From NCBI GenBank assembly GCA_027687465.1, contig JAQCQR010000009.1, forward strand, positions 33,289 through 97,288: DNA of 64,000 nt, written 5' to 3'. Below, piece by piece: positions 19,410-30,773 of the stretch; within the stretch, counting starts at the first letter, position 1; the number at the start of each line of letters is the position of its first letter. A model generated the notes under the pieces. It saw only the letters and a list, made by a program, of their open reading frames with translations. It did no database searches and was not told the origin of the DNA. Both the position numbers and the translations under genes were made by a program. Source of the DNA: Coriobacteriaceae bacterium AF08-21 (GTDB lineage: Bacteria > Actinomycetota > Coriobacteriia > Coriobacteriales > Coriobacteriaceae).

Positions 19410-19486
19410 TGGTGGACCTGACAAGATTCGAACTTGTGACCTCCCGGTTATCAGCCGGACGCTCTAACCAACTGAGCTACAGGTCC
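19410..19486 (-). tRNA. tRNA-Ile (anticodon GAT), copy 1
   Basis: This 77 nt gene is identical to the copy at 19186-19262, including the encoded CCA. It is the promoter-proximal tRNA of the cluster. Two identical tRNA-Ile genes flanking one tRNA-Ala suggest a local duplication. Confidence 0.96.
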
Positions 19487-19500
19487 ATCGCGCAAGGGAT

Positions 19501-19530
19501 ATATTAGACGAGTCGTTACGCGCGCGTCAA
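19501..19530 (-). promoter_or_regulatory. Promoter of the tRNA-Ile/Ala cluster
   Basis: On the minus strand TTGACG (19525-19530) and TAATAT (19501-19506) are 18 bp apart, with the tRNA starting 15 bp past the -10 box. Confidence 0.8.
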
Positions 19531-19532
19531 CA

Positions 19533-19719
19533 ACTTTTTTGAAAATCTTTGGGAGGGATGGTCGCTGGGCCGGCGAGATGGTTTTGGTTTGCTGCTCGGA
19601 CAGTCCTGCGCAAGACGAAGGCCACATAAAGTGGCCTTCTTTGCGTGCGGAACTCGCGACAAACCAAAACCATCTCGCCGGCCCAGCGACCATGGGATCC
19701 CAAGGTTTTCAAAAAAGCG
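19533..19719. repeat. Long imperfect palindrome (about 187 bp)
   Basis: Positions 19558-19591 and 19660-19693 are a perfect 34 bp inverted repeat. Outside it the arms continue imperfectly (19533-19557 with 19694-19719, sharing CTTTTTTGAAAA). Inside it the imperfect pairing continues to a central 9 bp hairpin, GAAGGCCAC at 19617-19625 with GTGGCCTTC at 19631-19639. The structure fills the space between gyrA's terminator and the tRNA promoter. It encodes no credible protein. It may be a MITE-like or REP-like element. Confidence 0.85.
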
Positions 19720-19743
19720 GTCGGCGCGCAGTGCGCCGACCGC
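19709..19743 (-). terminator. Terminator of gyrA
   Basis: On the minus strand an 11 bp stem (GCGGTCGGCGC with GCGCCGACCGC) is followed by TTTTTT. The T run is also the outermost part of the long palindrome. Confidence 0.85.
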
Positions 19744-19783
19744 CGATATAAGGGGTCTGATGATTTTTACCAGCTAGGGCCTC

Positions 19784-22525
19784 TTACTCGTCTAGGAGAT
19801 CCTCTGGCATGTCGTTGCCGTCGCCTAGATCGACAGGGGCTTCTTCGGGGGCAGAGCCGTCTTCCGTGGCTTCGCCTTCGGGCTTCTCTTTGGCTGCTGT
19901 CATGCGGGCTACGGCGCATACGCGGTCGTTATCGTCGACGGTCATCATCTTGACGCCCTGGGTGGCGCGGCCGGTCTGGCTGATCTCGTCGGTCTTGACG
20001 CGAATGACCGTCGCGCCCTCCGTCACGATGAACAGCTCGTGCTGCGGGCCCACCGTCTTCATAGCCGCAAGGTTACCCTTACGCTCGGTCATTTGGATGG
20101 TATAGACGCCCTGGCCGCCGCGATTCTGCTCCGGGTAGTCCGCGACCGGCGTGCGCTTGCCGTAGCCGCGCTCGGTGATGACAAATAGGTCACCATTGCC
20201 GTTGGTAACCTCCATACCCAAAACGCTCACGCCATCCTTCATGCCAATACCGCGGACGCCGCTGGTATCGCGACCGGTGGCGCGCACCTGGTCCTCGGGG
20301 AACATAATCGCCTTGCCCGCGGTGGTTGCCATGATGATCTTGTCACCCTCGCGCACGCGGCGTACAGCGAGCAGCGCGTCGTCGTCACGCAGGTTGATAG
20401 CGATCAGGCCGTCGCGACGGCTGCGGTCATATGCGCTCATCACGGTCTTCTTGACCATGCCGCTCTTGGTGGCAAACATCAGGTACTCGTCGGCCGGGAA
20501 CTCGCGGCAGCTGATGACGCTCGCGATCTTCTCGCCCTCCTCGAAAGGCAGCAAGTTGACGATCGCGGTACCGCGTGCCTGGCGCGTACCTACCGGCAGC
20601 TCGTGCACCTTCAGGCGATAGACCTTGCCCTTGCTCGAGAAGAACAGCACGTACTCGTGCGTGGACGCGATGAACATCTCATCGATGACATCGTCCTCTT
20701 TGAGGTTGACGCCCGACACGCCCTTGCCACCGCGCTTCTGGGCACGGTAGGCGGCCACCGGAATGCGCTTGACATAGCCGGTGTGGGTGATGGTCACGAC
20801 CATATCCTCGTCGGCGATGAGGTCCTCGACATCCAGGTCCTTCTCAACCTGGCTGATCTCGGTGCGGCGCTTGTCGCCGAACTTCTTGGAGATCTCGCGC
20901 ATCTCTTCCTTGATGACGCCCAGGATCTTCTCCTCATGCGCCAGCAGGTCCTCGTAGTAGGCGATGGCGCGGCGCAGGCCGTCCAACTCTTCCTGGATCT
21001 TGTCGCGCTCCAGGCCGGTCAGGCGGCGCAGCTTCATCTCGAGGATGGCCGTGGTCTGCTCGGGCGTAAAGCCAAAGCGCTCGATCAGGCGGCTGCTGGC
21101 CTCGGAATCGGTCTGCGAGGAGCGAATGATGCTGATGACCTCGTCAATATGGTCGAGAGCCATCAGGTAGCCCTCGAGGATATGCGCGCGAGCCTGGGCC
21201 TTCTTAAGGTCGAAGCGGGTGCGGCGGGTGACGACGTCGACCTGGTGGTCGATGTAGTGCTGCAGCATCTCGCGCAGGCTCAGGCATTTGGGAACGCCGT
21301 TGACGAGCGCCAGGTTGTTGGCGCCAAAGGTCGTCTGCAGCGAGGTGTACTTATACAGGTTGTTGAGTACGACCTGCGGAATGACGCCCTTCTTGAGCTC
21401 GATGACCAGACGGATGCCCTTCTGGTTGGACTCATCGCGCATATCCGAGATGCCCTCGATGCGTTTGTCGTTGACGAGCTGGGCAATCTTCTCCTGCAGG
21501 GTGCCTTTGTTGACCATGTAGGGAATCTCGGTAAAGACCAGGCGGCTGCGGCCGGTCTTGGTGGACTCCACGTGAGCCTTGGCGCGCACGGTAATGGAGC
21601 CGCGGCCGGTCTCGTAGCTCTGCTTAATGCCGGCGCTGCCCATGATGATGGCGCCGGTGGGGAAGTCCGGACCGGGCATGATCTGCATGAGCTCGTCGAC
21701 GGTGGCGTCGGGGTTGTCGATCAGGTAGCAGGTGGCCTCGATCGCCTCGGTGAGGTTATGCGGAGCGATGTTGGTGGCCATGCCGACGGCGATGCCCTGG
21801 CTGCCGTTGACCAGCAGGTTGGGGAAGCGCGCAGGCAGCGCCACGGGCTCGGCGAGCGATTCGTCGTAGTTGGGCTGCCAGTCGACGGTATCCTTCTGCA
21901 GGTCACGCAGCAGCTCCATGGCAGGCTTTGCCAGGCGGCTCTCGGTGTAACGCATAGCAGCGGCGCCGTCGCCATCGATGTTGCCGAAGTTGCCGTGGCC
22001 GTCGATGAGCGGCGTGCGCATGGAGAACCACTGCGCCAGGCGGACCATGGCCTCATAGACCGCGAAGTCGCCATGCGGGTGGTACTTACCGATAACTTCG
22101 CCGACCGTCCAGGCCGACTTCTTGTGTGGGCGGTTGGGGTAGATGCCGCTCTCGTTCATCGCGTACAGGATGCGGCGGTGCACCGGCTTTAAGCCGTCGC
22201 GCACATCCGGCAGGGCGCGCGCCGTGATGACCGACATCGAATACTCGATAAACGACTGCTTCATCTCGCGGCCAAACTCCGAAATCTGGAGCTGGCCACC
22301 GTTGATATCCTCACCGGCCGAGGCACCACGGTCGACTTCGCCAAAGCTCTCCTCGAGCTCGGCGTCGTCGTCCTCTTCCTCATCATCATCGGCATCGGGG
22401 TTATAGGCGTCCGGGTCGCCGTCCTCGCCCTGCTCAGCACGGGCAAGCAGGCGCTTCAGATCGTCGGGCATGCCGGCATCGCCGGCCTCGCCCATACCCT
22501 CGTTATTGTTGATATCGTCTGCCAC
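19784..22525 (-). CDS. gyrA: DNA gyrase subunit A
   Basis: The 913-residue protein is longer than usual because of an acidic N-terminal extension of about 75 residues ([18 protein letters not shown]) and an acidic tail. The breakage-reunion domain starts near residue 80, and the catalytic tyrosine is Tyr193 in [10 protein letters not shown]. The C-terminal beta-pinwheel contains the GyrA box-like QKRGGKG. With GyrB it introduces negative supercoils using ATP. At residue 154, in [12 protein letters not shown], a Phe (TTC codon, 22064-22066) occupies the position of E. coli Ser83, the main quinolone-resistance site. It lies 11 bp after gyrB in one operon. Confidence 0.97.
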   Translation of the reverse strand: MADDINNNEGMGEAGDAGMPDDLKRLLARAEQGEDGDPDAYNPDADDDEEEDDDAELEESFGEVDRGASAGEDINGGQLQISEFGREMKQSFIEYSMSVITARALPDVRDGLKPVHRRILYAMNESGIYPNRPHKKSAWTVGEVIGKYHPHGDFAVYEAMVRLAQWFSMRTPLIDGHGNFGNIDGDGAAAMRYTESRLAKPAMELLRDLQKDTVDWQPNYDESLAEPVALPARFPNLLVNGSQGIAVGMATNIAPHNLTEAIEATCYLIDNPDATVDELMQIMPGPDFPTGAIIMGSAGIKQSYETGRGSITVRAKAHVESTKTGRSRLVFTEIPYMVNKGTLQEKIAQLVNDKRIEGISDMRDESNQKGIRLVIELKKGVIPQVVLNNLYKYTSLQTTFGANNLALVNGVPKCLSLREMLQHYIDHQVDVVTRRTRFDLKKAQARAHILEGYLMALDHIDEVISIIRSSQTDSEASSRLIERFGFTPEQTTAILEMKLRRLTGLERDKIQEELDGLRRAIAYYEDLLAHEEKILGVIKEEMREISKKFGDKRRTEISQVEKDLDVEDLIADEDMVVTITHTGYVKRIPVAAYRAQKRGGKGVSGVNLKEDDVIDEMFIASTHEYVLFFSSKGKVYRLKVHELPVGTRQARGTAIVNLLPFEEGEKIASVISCREFPADEYLMFATKSGMVKKTVMSAYDRSRRDGLIAINLRDDDALLAVRRVREGDKIIMATTAGKAIMFPEDQVRATGRDTSGVRGIGMKDGVSVLGMEVTNGNGDLFVITERGYGKRTPVADYPEQNRGGQGVYTIQMTERKGNLAAMKTVGPQHELFIVTEGATVIRVKTDEISQTGRATQGVKMMTVDDNDRVCAVARMTAAKEKPEGEATEDGSAPEEAPVDLGDGNDMPEDLLDE

Positions 22526-22536
22526 GTTACCTCCTC

Positions 22537-24609
<2,073 letters not shown>

Positions 24610-24672
24610 TTATCGTAAAAAAATACCCTCGGGAACGAGGGTATTTGGCTCTACAAGGCCACCAGATGCGAT

Positions 24673-25236
24673 TTAAGGCTCTTTTTTGCTTTGCACGCCC
24701 TTGGCCCACTCGGCGCTGGCTCTCATGGCATTCTCGAGGGCCTCGCGCAGTTTTTGGTCTTCGATGGGCGCCACTTGGCGCTCGATCTCGGCACGCTCGG
24801 CCTCACTTAGGTCGGCGTGCGGGGCCGGCGGTCGCTCGGTCGTCGCCGGGCGCAGGCGCTCCTTGGCGGCGGGCGGCGTGTGACCGGGCGCGGTGGTTTT
24901 GAACACCAGGCCGTCCACATGCGCACCGGCGCGCTCCATGCGCGCACGGATGATCTCGCGCAACAGCGTCATTTCCTGCGTCCACGAGGGCGAGTCGAGA
25001 TACACCAGCAGCTCATTGGACTCGGGCAGGTAGCGCAGCCCCGTCACATGCCGTCCCTCGCGCGTGCCCGAGCACACCGCGTTCCATGCGCGATAGACCG
25101 TGCGCGACTCCTCGGCAGCCTCCATCTGCGCACGGCGCTTAGGCGTTGCAGCCGCCAGGATGCGCTGGCGCTCTGCGTTCAAAAATCCACTGAAGGCGAC
25201 TGTCTCGCTCTCGCGCTCGTAATTAGCACGTCTCAC
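24673..25236 (-). CDS. DciA-like (DUF721) protein
   Basis: The 187-residue product has a DUF721-type core at about 40-110 (YRAWNAVCSGTREGRHVTGLRY, then LLVYLDSPSWTQEMTLLREII), where W49 and the short beta strands fit the family. A Pro/Ala-rich linker and charged helical tail follow. DciA-family proteins interact with the replicative helicase DnaB in bacteria lacking DnaC/DnaI. It overlaps the end of recF by 14 bp, so the two are translationally coupled. The recF-DUF721-gyrB order is typical of actinobacterial origins. The exact role here is inferred. Confidence 0.8.
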   Translation of the reverse strand: MRRANYERESETVAFSGFLNAERQRILAAATPKRRAQMEAAEESRTVYRAWNAVCSGTREGRHVTGLRYLPESNELLVYLDSPSWTQEMTLLREIIRARMERAGAHVDGLVFKTTAPGHTPPAAKERLRPATTERPPAPHADLSEAERAEIERQVAPIEDQKLREALENAMRASAEWAKGVQSKKEP

Positions 25237-26329
25237 CCATGCTCACCACCTTGGCTCGATCAAGCAGGTCATCGGTAAAGTATCCCAGGTTGGTCGTGGT
25301 TATGACCGTCTGGATATCATCGCCGATCAGCCGCAGGAAAGCACCGCGACGCTCGCCGTCGAGCTCGCTCATCACGTCGTCCAAAAGCAGCAGTGGGGCG
25401 GTGCCCAGGACATCGCGAGCCACGGCCACCTCGGCCACCTTCCAGGACAGCACCAACGTTCGCTGCTGTCCTTGGCTGGCAAATGAACGGGCGGGGCGAC
25501 CCGCCACGGTAAATTCAATCTCGTCGCGATGCGGTCCCACCAACGTCACGCCGCGGCGAATTTCCTCGTCGGCGTGCTCATCAAGGGCGGCCAGCATGCG
25601 CTCGTACGCCCAGCCCTTCAGCTCTTCGCGATCCTCGACCTGGGGTAAATCCCCCAGCGTGGACGCATAGGACACGTTGGCGGCTTCACCGGACGCTACT
25701 TGCCCGTAGGCAGCGCGCACATGGCCCGCCAGCCGGTCGAGCAGGGCCAACCGGTGCACGAGCAGGGCCGAGCCCGCGCGGGCAATCGATTCGTTCCACG
25801 CGCCGAGCATCTCGCGGCAGCACCAGGTCTCCTTGAGCAGGGCGTTACGCTGGGTCACGCAGCGCCCATAGGTGTTCGCAAGATCGGCATAGCGTGCGCT
25901 CAGTTGCATGCCAAAGTCATCGAGGGCGGCGCGGCGCACACTGGCGCCCCGCTTAACCATGTCCAGATGGTCGGGGCAAAACAGCACGCTCGGCAGAACC
26001 CCGCGCACACCGGCGGCAGAGCATCTCTTGCCGTTGCGGCTAAACGAGCGCTTACCGTCCTCCGCGCTCAGTCCCATATCAAGCACGCGGCCGTCGCCCT
26101 CGAGTCTCAGCTCGACCTTGCACGAGCCCACGCCGTCATGGACGAGCTCGGCTGCGGTCGGATGCCTAAACGAGGCGCCGCTCGTCAGCAGCTGCAGCGC
26201 CTCTATGAGATTGGTCTTTCCCGCCGCGTTGGGTCCCGCAAGTATCGTCACGCCCTCATCCAGGGCAAGGCGATAGCTATCGAAGCTGCGGTAGTGCGCG
26301 ACGGAAAGATCGCGGGCGAACATGGTCAT
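25223..26329 (-). CDS. recF: DNA replication and repair protein RecF
   Basis: The 368-residue length is standard. The Walker A loop is GPNAAGKTNL near residues 33-42, the ABC signature region is SFASQGQQRTL, and Walker B is PLLLLDDVMSELD. RecF is an SMC-like ATPase that helps RecOR load RecA at gaps. It lies 9 bp after dnaN, with its end overlapping the DUF721 gene. Confidence 0.96.
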   Translation of the reverse strand: MTMFARDLSVAHYRSFDSYRLALDEGVTILAGPNAAGKTNLIEALQLLTSGASFRHPTAAELVHDGVGSCKVELRLEGDGRVLDMGLSAEDGKRSFSRNGKRCSAAGVRGVLPSVLFCPDHLDMVKRGASVRRAALDDFGMQLSARYADLANTYGRCVTQRNALLKETWCCREMLGAWNESIARAGSALLVHRLALLDRLAGHVRAAYGQVASGEAANVSYASTLGDLPQVEDREELKGWAYERMLAALDEHADEEIRRGVTLVGPHRDEIEFTVAGRPARSFASQGQQRTLVLSWKVAEVAVARDVLGTAPLLLLDDVMSELDGERRGAFLRLIGDDIQTVITTTNLGYFTDDLLDRAKVVSMGETC

Positions 26330-26338
26330 GGCGCAGCG

Positions 26339-27442
26339 CTAGATGCGGACCGGCATGACCAGGTACAGGTAGTTGATCTTGTCGTAGGACTTGAAGATGC
26401 CCGCCTGCGAGTAGCTCTTGAGCTCCAGCGTGATCTCCTTCTCCTTGGACAGGGCATTGAGGCAGCCGAAGATGTAGTGGTAGTTGAAGGCGATAGTACC
26501 CGACTCGCCCTCGGCCTCGACATCGATCGTCTCCTGCGCAAGGTCCTGGTCATTGGAAATGGAGGACAGGCCCATCTGTCCGTTCTCGACATCGATCTCG
26601 AACTTGACGGCGGGGTTGGCGCTCGCGATAACGGCCACGCGCTTGAGGGCGGCGTTAAAGGCGGCGACGTCGATCTTGACGCTCGTCACGCACGAATCGG
26701 GGATGAGCTGCTTGTAGTTGGGGTACACGCCCTCGATGCGGCGCGACACGTAGGTGGTGTTGCCGGCCTCGAAGACGACCTGGGTGTCGGTAGCCCCGAT
26801 CATGATGGTCGCCTGGCTGGCCATGATGCTCAGCGCGTCGTTAAAGGCGTCAGCCGGAACGTTGAGCTCAAAGGAGCCCTCGAGGGTCGAGGTCTCGACC
26901 TGCGTATCGCACACGGCCAAGCGGAAGGAATCGGTCGCCACCAGGCGCACGGTGTTGTTCTCGACCTTCATGTGCACACCACCCAGGATGGGGCGGGCTT
27001 TGTCGGTCGAGGTGACGCGCCACACGCGGCCGACCATTTCGGACAAGATATCGGTCGGCAGCTCCACGGCACTCTCGATGGCATAGGCCGGAAACTCGGG
27101 GAAGTCATTGGCATCGAGCGTATTCAGGCGGAAAGAGCTCTTCTTGCAACCAATCAGCACCTGGCGCTCGGACAGCTCAAAGGTGACCGGGGCATCGGGG
27201 AGGGTCTTGGTGATATTGGAGAGCATCTTACAGGGGATAACCATCTCGCCCTCTTCTTCGACATGCGCCGCGATGCGATGACGGATCGAGATGGTGTAGT
27301 TAGAGGTTTGGAATTCCAAGATGCCGTCTTGGGCCTTAACGAGCACGCCCGACAGGATGGGAAGGGTGGATGCCGAAGCGACACCCTTCATAACGACGCC
27401 GATGGCTTGTGTAAGCGAGCTCTGGCTGACGGTGAACTTCAT
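26339..27442 (-). CDS. dnaN: DNA polymerase III sliding clamp (beta)
   Basis: The 367 residues form the three repeated clamp domains. The start MKFTVSQSSLTQAIGVVMKG and the terminal segment YLVMPVRI are both typical. The dimeric ring tethers the polymerase to DNA and binds many partner proteins. The ATG has GAAAGG upstream. It follows dnaA in the same direction with a 238 bp gap containing DnaA-box-like sequences. Confidence 0.96.
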   Translation of the reverse strand: MKFTVSQSSLTQAIGVVMKGVASASTLPILSGVLVKAQDGILEFQTSNYTISIRHRIAAHVEEEGEMVIPCKMLSNITKTLPDAPVTFELSERQVLIGCKKSSFRLNTLDANDFPEFPAYAIESAVELPTDILSEMVGRVWRVTSTDKARPILGGVHMKVENNTVRLVATDSFRLAVCDTQVETSTLEGSFELNVPADAFNDALSIMASQATIMIGATDTQVVFEAGNTTYVSRRIEGVYPNYKQLIPDSCVTSVKIDVAAFNAALKRVAVIASANPAVKFEIDVENGQMGLSSISNDQDLAQETIDVEAEGESGTIAFNYHYIFGCLNALSKEKEITLELKSYSQAGIFKSYDKINYLYLVMPVRI

Positions 27443-27680
27443 CTTTTAATACCTTTCTATAGATATAAATATCTTAATAATAGTAATAGCACTGACGAAA
27501 CTGTTGATTACTCCCAAAGACGCAGGTCAGACCCGGAAAGAGAATCGACAGCAACCTGTGTGCAACAGGGGTGGTTTTCCACGTTCAAAACCTGCGCAAA
27601 ACTTTTCATCACCGCGGGTTGGGTTTTAGACACCTTATGCCCGTGGTTTCGACAAGTTTTCAACAGGTGTCTCTATTTCC
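27443..27680. other. dnaA-dnaN intergenic region with DnaA-box-like motifs
   Basis: The gap holds TTTTCAACA at 27657-27665, TTTTCCACG at 27575-27583 and TTTTCATCA at 27603-27611, all on the plus strand. These resemble the DnaA box TTATCCACA with two or three changes. The first matches exactly the motif repeated on the other side of the ATPase gene. An AT-rich patch (27460-27490) lies next to dnaN. It may be part of a bipartite origin or a dnaA/dnaN control site. Confidence 0.55.
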
Positions 27681-29405
27681 CTACGAGCGCAGTGTAATTT
27701 TATCGCGCAGCGACTTGAGGTCTTCGGTGACGGTGCGGTCTTCCTGGATCATCTTCTGGACCTTTTTGTAACTCGTGCTGACGGTCGAGTGGTTGCGGTT
27801 GCCAAATTCGGCGCCCACCGCCGTGGTCGTCATTTCGCACATCTCGATGGCCAGGTAGATAGCGATATGGCGTGCTTTGGCGATATTGGCGTTGCGACGC
27901 GGGCCGATGAGCTCCTCGTGCGTCACGCCGTACTGCTCTTCGATGACGGACTGAACCGTCTGGACGTTGATCTTTTTGGCCGATGTGTCAAAGTACTGGC
28001 TGGCGATGGCGTCGATATCGTCAAAGGTGAGCTCCCCGCCCTCGCGCTCGCGGTCGCCCGCCTCGCCGGCGCAGCGCTCGCAAAAGCTCTCGAGTTCGCG
28101 GATGTTGGTGCCCGAGACCTCGGCCATGTGTTTAAAGTGCTCGTCGGTTAGGTGCCCGCCGTCGCCCCCATAGGCCGCCAGCAGCGAGTCGTCGCCTGCC
28201 TCGGGAGCGGCGACGATGGTGTTCTCGTAATAGCGCTGCAAGATCTTGTATTTCATTTCGTAGCTGGGCTCTGCGACCAGGCAGAGCATGCCGGCGTTGA
28301 AGCGGCTGGTTAGACGCTCGTCCATGCTCAGGTCCTTGGGGGCGCGGTCTGCCGCGATGACGACCTTCTTGTTGTTGCGGATGAACTCGTCCATGAGCTG
28401 GAAAAAGTAGTCCACGCTCGCGCGCTTGCCGATGATGTTTTGGATGTCATCGATGATGAGCACGTCCACGCCGTGGTACGCCTGCATGATGGGGGCGTTG
28501 CTCTTCTTTTGGCGGTCGAACTCGGTCATCAGGTCGTCCAGATATGCCTGGGAGTTGGCATACTTGACCTTGATCTCGGGCGACTTCTCGGCGAGCTCGT
28601 TTTTGATGGCAAGCAGTAGGTGCGTCTTGCCCAGGCCCGATTTGCCGTAGATGAACAGTGATGTGCATGTGCCGCGCTCGTCCGCGAGGGCGGCAAACTT
28701 GAGTGCCGAGCGATAGGCATGGCTGTTCTCGGGGCCGTAGACAAAGTTCTCAAAGGTAAATTTTGAGTTCGCGGCGAGCGGGGCTCCATCCGTATTCTGC
28801 TCGGCCGGCACAGTCGGTGCTGGCATGGGTGAAGCGGGGGTCGCAGCTTGCGTGGATTTAGTTGGCGCTCCGCCCTTCATCTGGTTCATCATGCGACGAA
28901 AATCATCGGCCGAGAGTGTGTTCTTGATTGCAATGCCCGAATCCGCGCTCGCCGCTGCGTCGTGAGCGATGGGCATGTGCGTGACGGGTGCGTTCGCTGG
29001 CGTCGCCGCCGCGGTCGGCAACGGTGCCATGGTTTCACGGGAAACATCGCTGTGCTGGTGCTTGATTGTCGGCACGTCGCCTGCGGAGGCTGGCGCCGCA
29101 GGGGAAGCAGCGGGAGCCGTGGCGGGCACCGTCGCGGCAGCAGATTCGGCCGTTGCGCCTTGCGGTGCCACGATGTCGAGCGCGATCGGAGCAAAGGCGA
29201 TTTCTTCCAGATAGGCCTCAATAGTCGGCTGATGCTTTTTGAGCTGCGCGATGGCAAAGCGCGAGGGGGCCTCGATCGTGAGCGTATCTTCGGTCAGGCT
29301 TATGGCGCGCGATTGCCCCAGCATGTTGATGAGGCGTGCATCTTGGCCGTCGCGCTGGCAAAAGGCGATGGCATCCCCCAGGATGATGCTTGCTTCCTCG
29401 TCCAC
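27681..29405 (-). CDS. dnaA: Chromosomal replication initiator DnaA
   Basis: The 574-residue protein is longer than the usual 440-510 because the linker between domain I (about 1-75) and the AAA+ domain (from about 215) is extended and Ala/Pro-rich. Walker A is GKSGLGKTH (254-262) and Walker B is VLIIDDIQ (315-322). The DNA-binding domain IV signature includes ARHIAIYLAIEMCEMTTTAVG and NRNHSTV. DnaA-ATP opens the origin and loads DnaB. The linker contains the peptide DVSRETM (120-126), encoded by a degenerate parS site. Upstream in the same direction is a GHKL ATPase gene, 15 bp away. Confidence 0.97.
   Translation of the reverse strand: MDEEASIILGDAIAFCQRDGQDARLINMLGQSRAISLTEDTLTIEAPSRFAIAQLKKHQPTIEAYLEEIAFAPIALDIVAPQGATAESAAATVPATAPAASPAAPASAGDVPTIKHQHSDVSRETMAPLPTAAATPANAPVTHMPIAHDAAASADSGIAIKNTLSADDFRRMMNQMKGGAPTKSTQAATPASPMPAPTVPAEQNTDGAPLAANSKFTFENFVYGPENSHAYRSALKFAALADERGTCTSLFIYGKSGLGKTHLLLAIKNELAEKSPEIKVKYANSQAYLDDLMTEFDRQKKSNAPIMQAYHGVDVLIIDDIQNIIGKRASVDYFFQLMDEFIRNNKKVVIAADRAPKDLSMDERLTSRFNAGMLCLVAEPSYEMKYKILQRYYENTIVAAPEAGDDSLLAAYGGDGGHLTDEHFKHMAEVSGTNIRELESFCERCAGEAGDREREGGELTFDDIDAIASQYFDTSAKKINVQTVQSVIEEQYGVTHEELIGPRRNANIAKARHIAIYLAIEMCEMTTTAVGAEFGNRNHSTVSTSYKKVQKMIQEDRTVTEDLKSLRDKITLRS
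29031..29046. promoter_or_regulatory. Degenerate parS site inside dnaA
   Basis: GGTTTCACGGGAAACA matches the ParB site TGTTTCACGTGAAACA at 14 of 16 positions. It encodes part of the DVSRET peptide in the disordered linker of DnaA, where coding constraint should be low. Confidence 0.5.
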
Positions 29406-29420
29406 TGTCTCTCCCGTTCT

Positions 29421-30773
29421 TTAGCTCTGAGCTCGCACGCGAGCGGCGCCGAGTTCGGTCAGATGGTATTTCTGGCCATGCTTGATGACCAAGCCGGCCT
29501 GCGCCAAGTCATTGAGCGTGCGTGACCAAGTGGGGGCCGAGTTTCCAAACGCCCTCGCCAGATCGGTTGCACCGCACGCTTGATTTTGCGCCAGATAGCC
29601 CAGCGCGGCGTTGCCGCGATCGCTTACGAACACGTCCGGCTGTGGCTGCGCATACTGATTTGCTGCATTAGGATACATCATTTGAGCTGCTGATTGTTGA
29701 GAACTCTGCATCGGCGGCATTTGCTGTTGAAAACTTTGAGGCCACTGTTGGTAAGGCTGCGGAGTCATCTGCTGGGCCCAGGGGTTGTACTGCTGCTGCG
29801 GCATCTGCTGGTACGGCTGCTGATATCCCTGCTGGTACTGCTGTGGGAACTGCTGGCCATACCCCAGTGGCGGCATCTGCTGATATGGATATCCCTGTTG
29901 GTACGGCTGATATCCCATTTGCTGGCCACCCGGTGCCCCCGTCGCCTGCTGCATTGCTGCTGCATCCTGATCCGCCAGCGGCATGGCCTCTGGCACGTTT
30001 GGCGGCATCGACATCGACGCCGCCTGGGACTCTTGTGTAGGAAGCATTCCGGGCTGCTGCATCTGTCCCACGCGGGGCTGCATCTGTTGCGTTGCCATGG
30101 GCTGCTGCGCAAAAGCTCCCGGCAGGGGATATGCGGGCTGCTCCGTCTCGGGCCGCACGGCAGCACCGCGCCCGCCGGCGCGTTCGATTTCCTGCACGCG
30201 TTTAGGATCCAGGCTTACCGTAACCACGGTGCCGTTGCCCATGTTGTCCTCGATGGACACGGCCCCGCCGGCGTTTTCCAAATACTCCTGCACCATGGGA
30301 AACCCTGCTCCGGTTCCACGGATATAGCGCTTCATCTTGCTGTTTGCGCTGGTAACGCCAAAGTCGAAAGCGCGCTCCTTGTCGTCGATGCCGGGTCCTT
30401 GATCAGCAAAGCGGATGGTGTCTCCGCCGTCCAGAATCGAGATGATGGGCTCGGCAAAGTGCGCGTGGATAAAGTTTTCGACAATCTCGCGGATGACCAT
30501 GAGCGAGATATGGCCACCTTGTTCTTTCATGCACTGGTAGACGGTGTTGGTCGTCTCTTCCAAATACGTGCGGACATCTTGCGGATCAATGACGATCACA
30601 CGCGGTGTCGACAGCATGTCGTCATAGACGGCGATGCGCGCGGCGTACATGGCTTTTGGCGCCTGCGTGGTCGTCTGCTCGCCTTCCTCACGCTCTTCGC
30701 GCACGCCGGTGATGTGCTCGTTGTCGGGTGCCGGGTCTCCGGAATCGACCATGGTGTAAAAGTCGTCAGACAT
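29421..30773 (-). CDS. GHKL-type ATPase with Gln-rich linker and winged helix, between origin and dnaA
   Basis: The 450-residue protein has a histidine-kinase-like ATPase fold at about 75-190. The N box is VIREIVENFIHAHF (93-106), the G1 box is DQGPG (124-128) and the G2 box is GTGAGFP (153-159). No phospho-acceptor His domain is present, so it resembles SpoIIAB/RsbW-type anti-sigma ATPases or stand-alone ATP switches. Residues 215-385 are low complexity, rich in Gln, Pro and Tyr (repeats of PYQQM type). Residues 386-450 form a winged helix (ALGYLAQNQACGATDLARAF, then LNDLAQAGLVIKHG). It begins next to the DnaA-box cluster and is followed 15 bp later by dnaA. A role in replication control is inference. 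Confidence 0.7.
   Translation of the reverse strand: MSDDFYTMVDSGDPAPDNEHITGVREEREEGEQTTTQAPKAMYAARIAVYDDMLSTPRVIVIDPQDVRTYLEETTNTVYQCMKEQGGHISLMVIREIVENFIHAHFAEPIISILDGGDTIRFADQGPGIDDKERAFDFGVTSANSKMKRYIRGTGAGFPMVQEYLENAGGAVSIEDNMGNGTVVTVSLDPKRVQEIERAGGRGAAVRPETEQPAYPLPGAFAQQPMATQQMQPRVGQMQQPGMLPTQESQAASMSMPPNVPEAMPLADQDAAAMQQATGAPGGQQMGYQPYQQGYPYQQMPPLGYGQQFPQQYQQGYQQPYQQMPQQQYNPWAQQMTPQPYQQWPQSFQQQMPPMQSSQQSAAQMMYPNAANQYAQPQPDVFVSDRGNAALGYLAQNQACGATDLARAFGNSAPTWSRTLNDLAQAGLVIKHGQKYHLTELGAARVRAQS

Noticed and set aside
19451..19751. Small frames of about 60-80 codons in both strands of the long palindrome
   Set aside because: The similar peptides on both strands arise from the inverted repeat itself, and the frames run into a tRNA or a terminator.
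20603..22192. 529-codon plus-strand open frame over gyrA
   Set aside because: Antisense shadow of gyrA with a composition typical of reverse-translated coding sequence (rich in Leu, Val, Asp, His, Gly). The same applies to long frames over gyrB, dnaN/recF and the M28-like gene.
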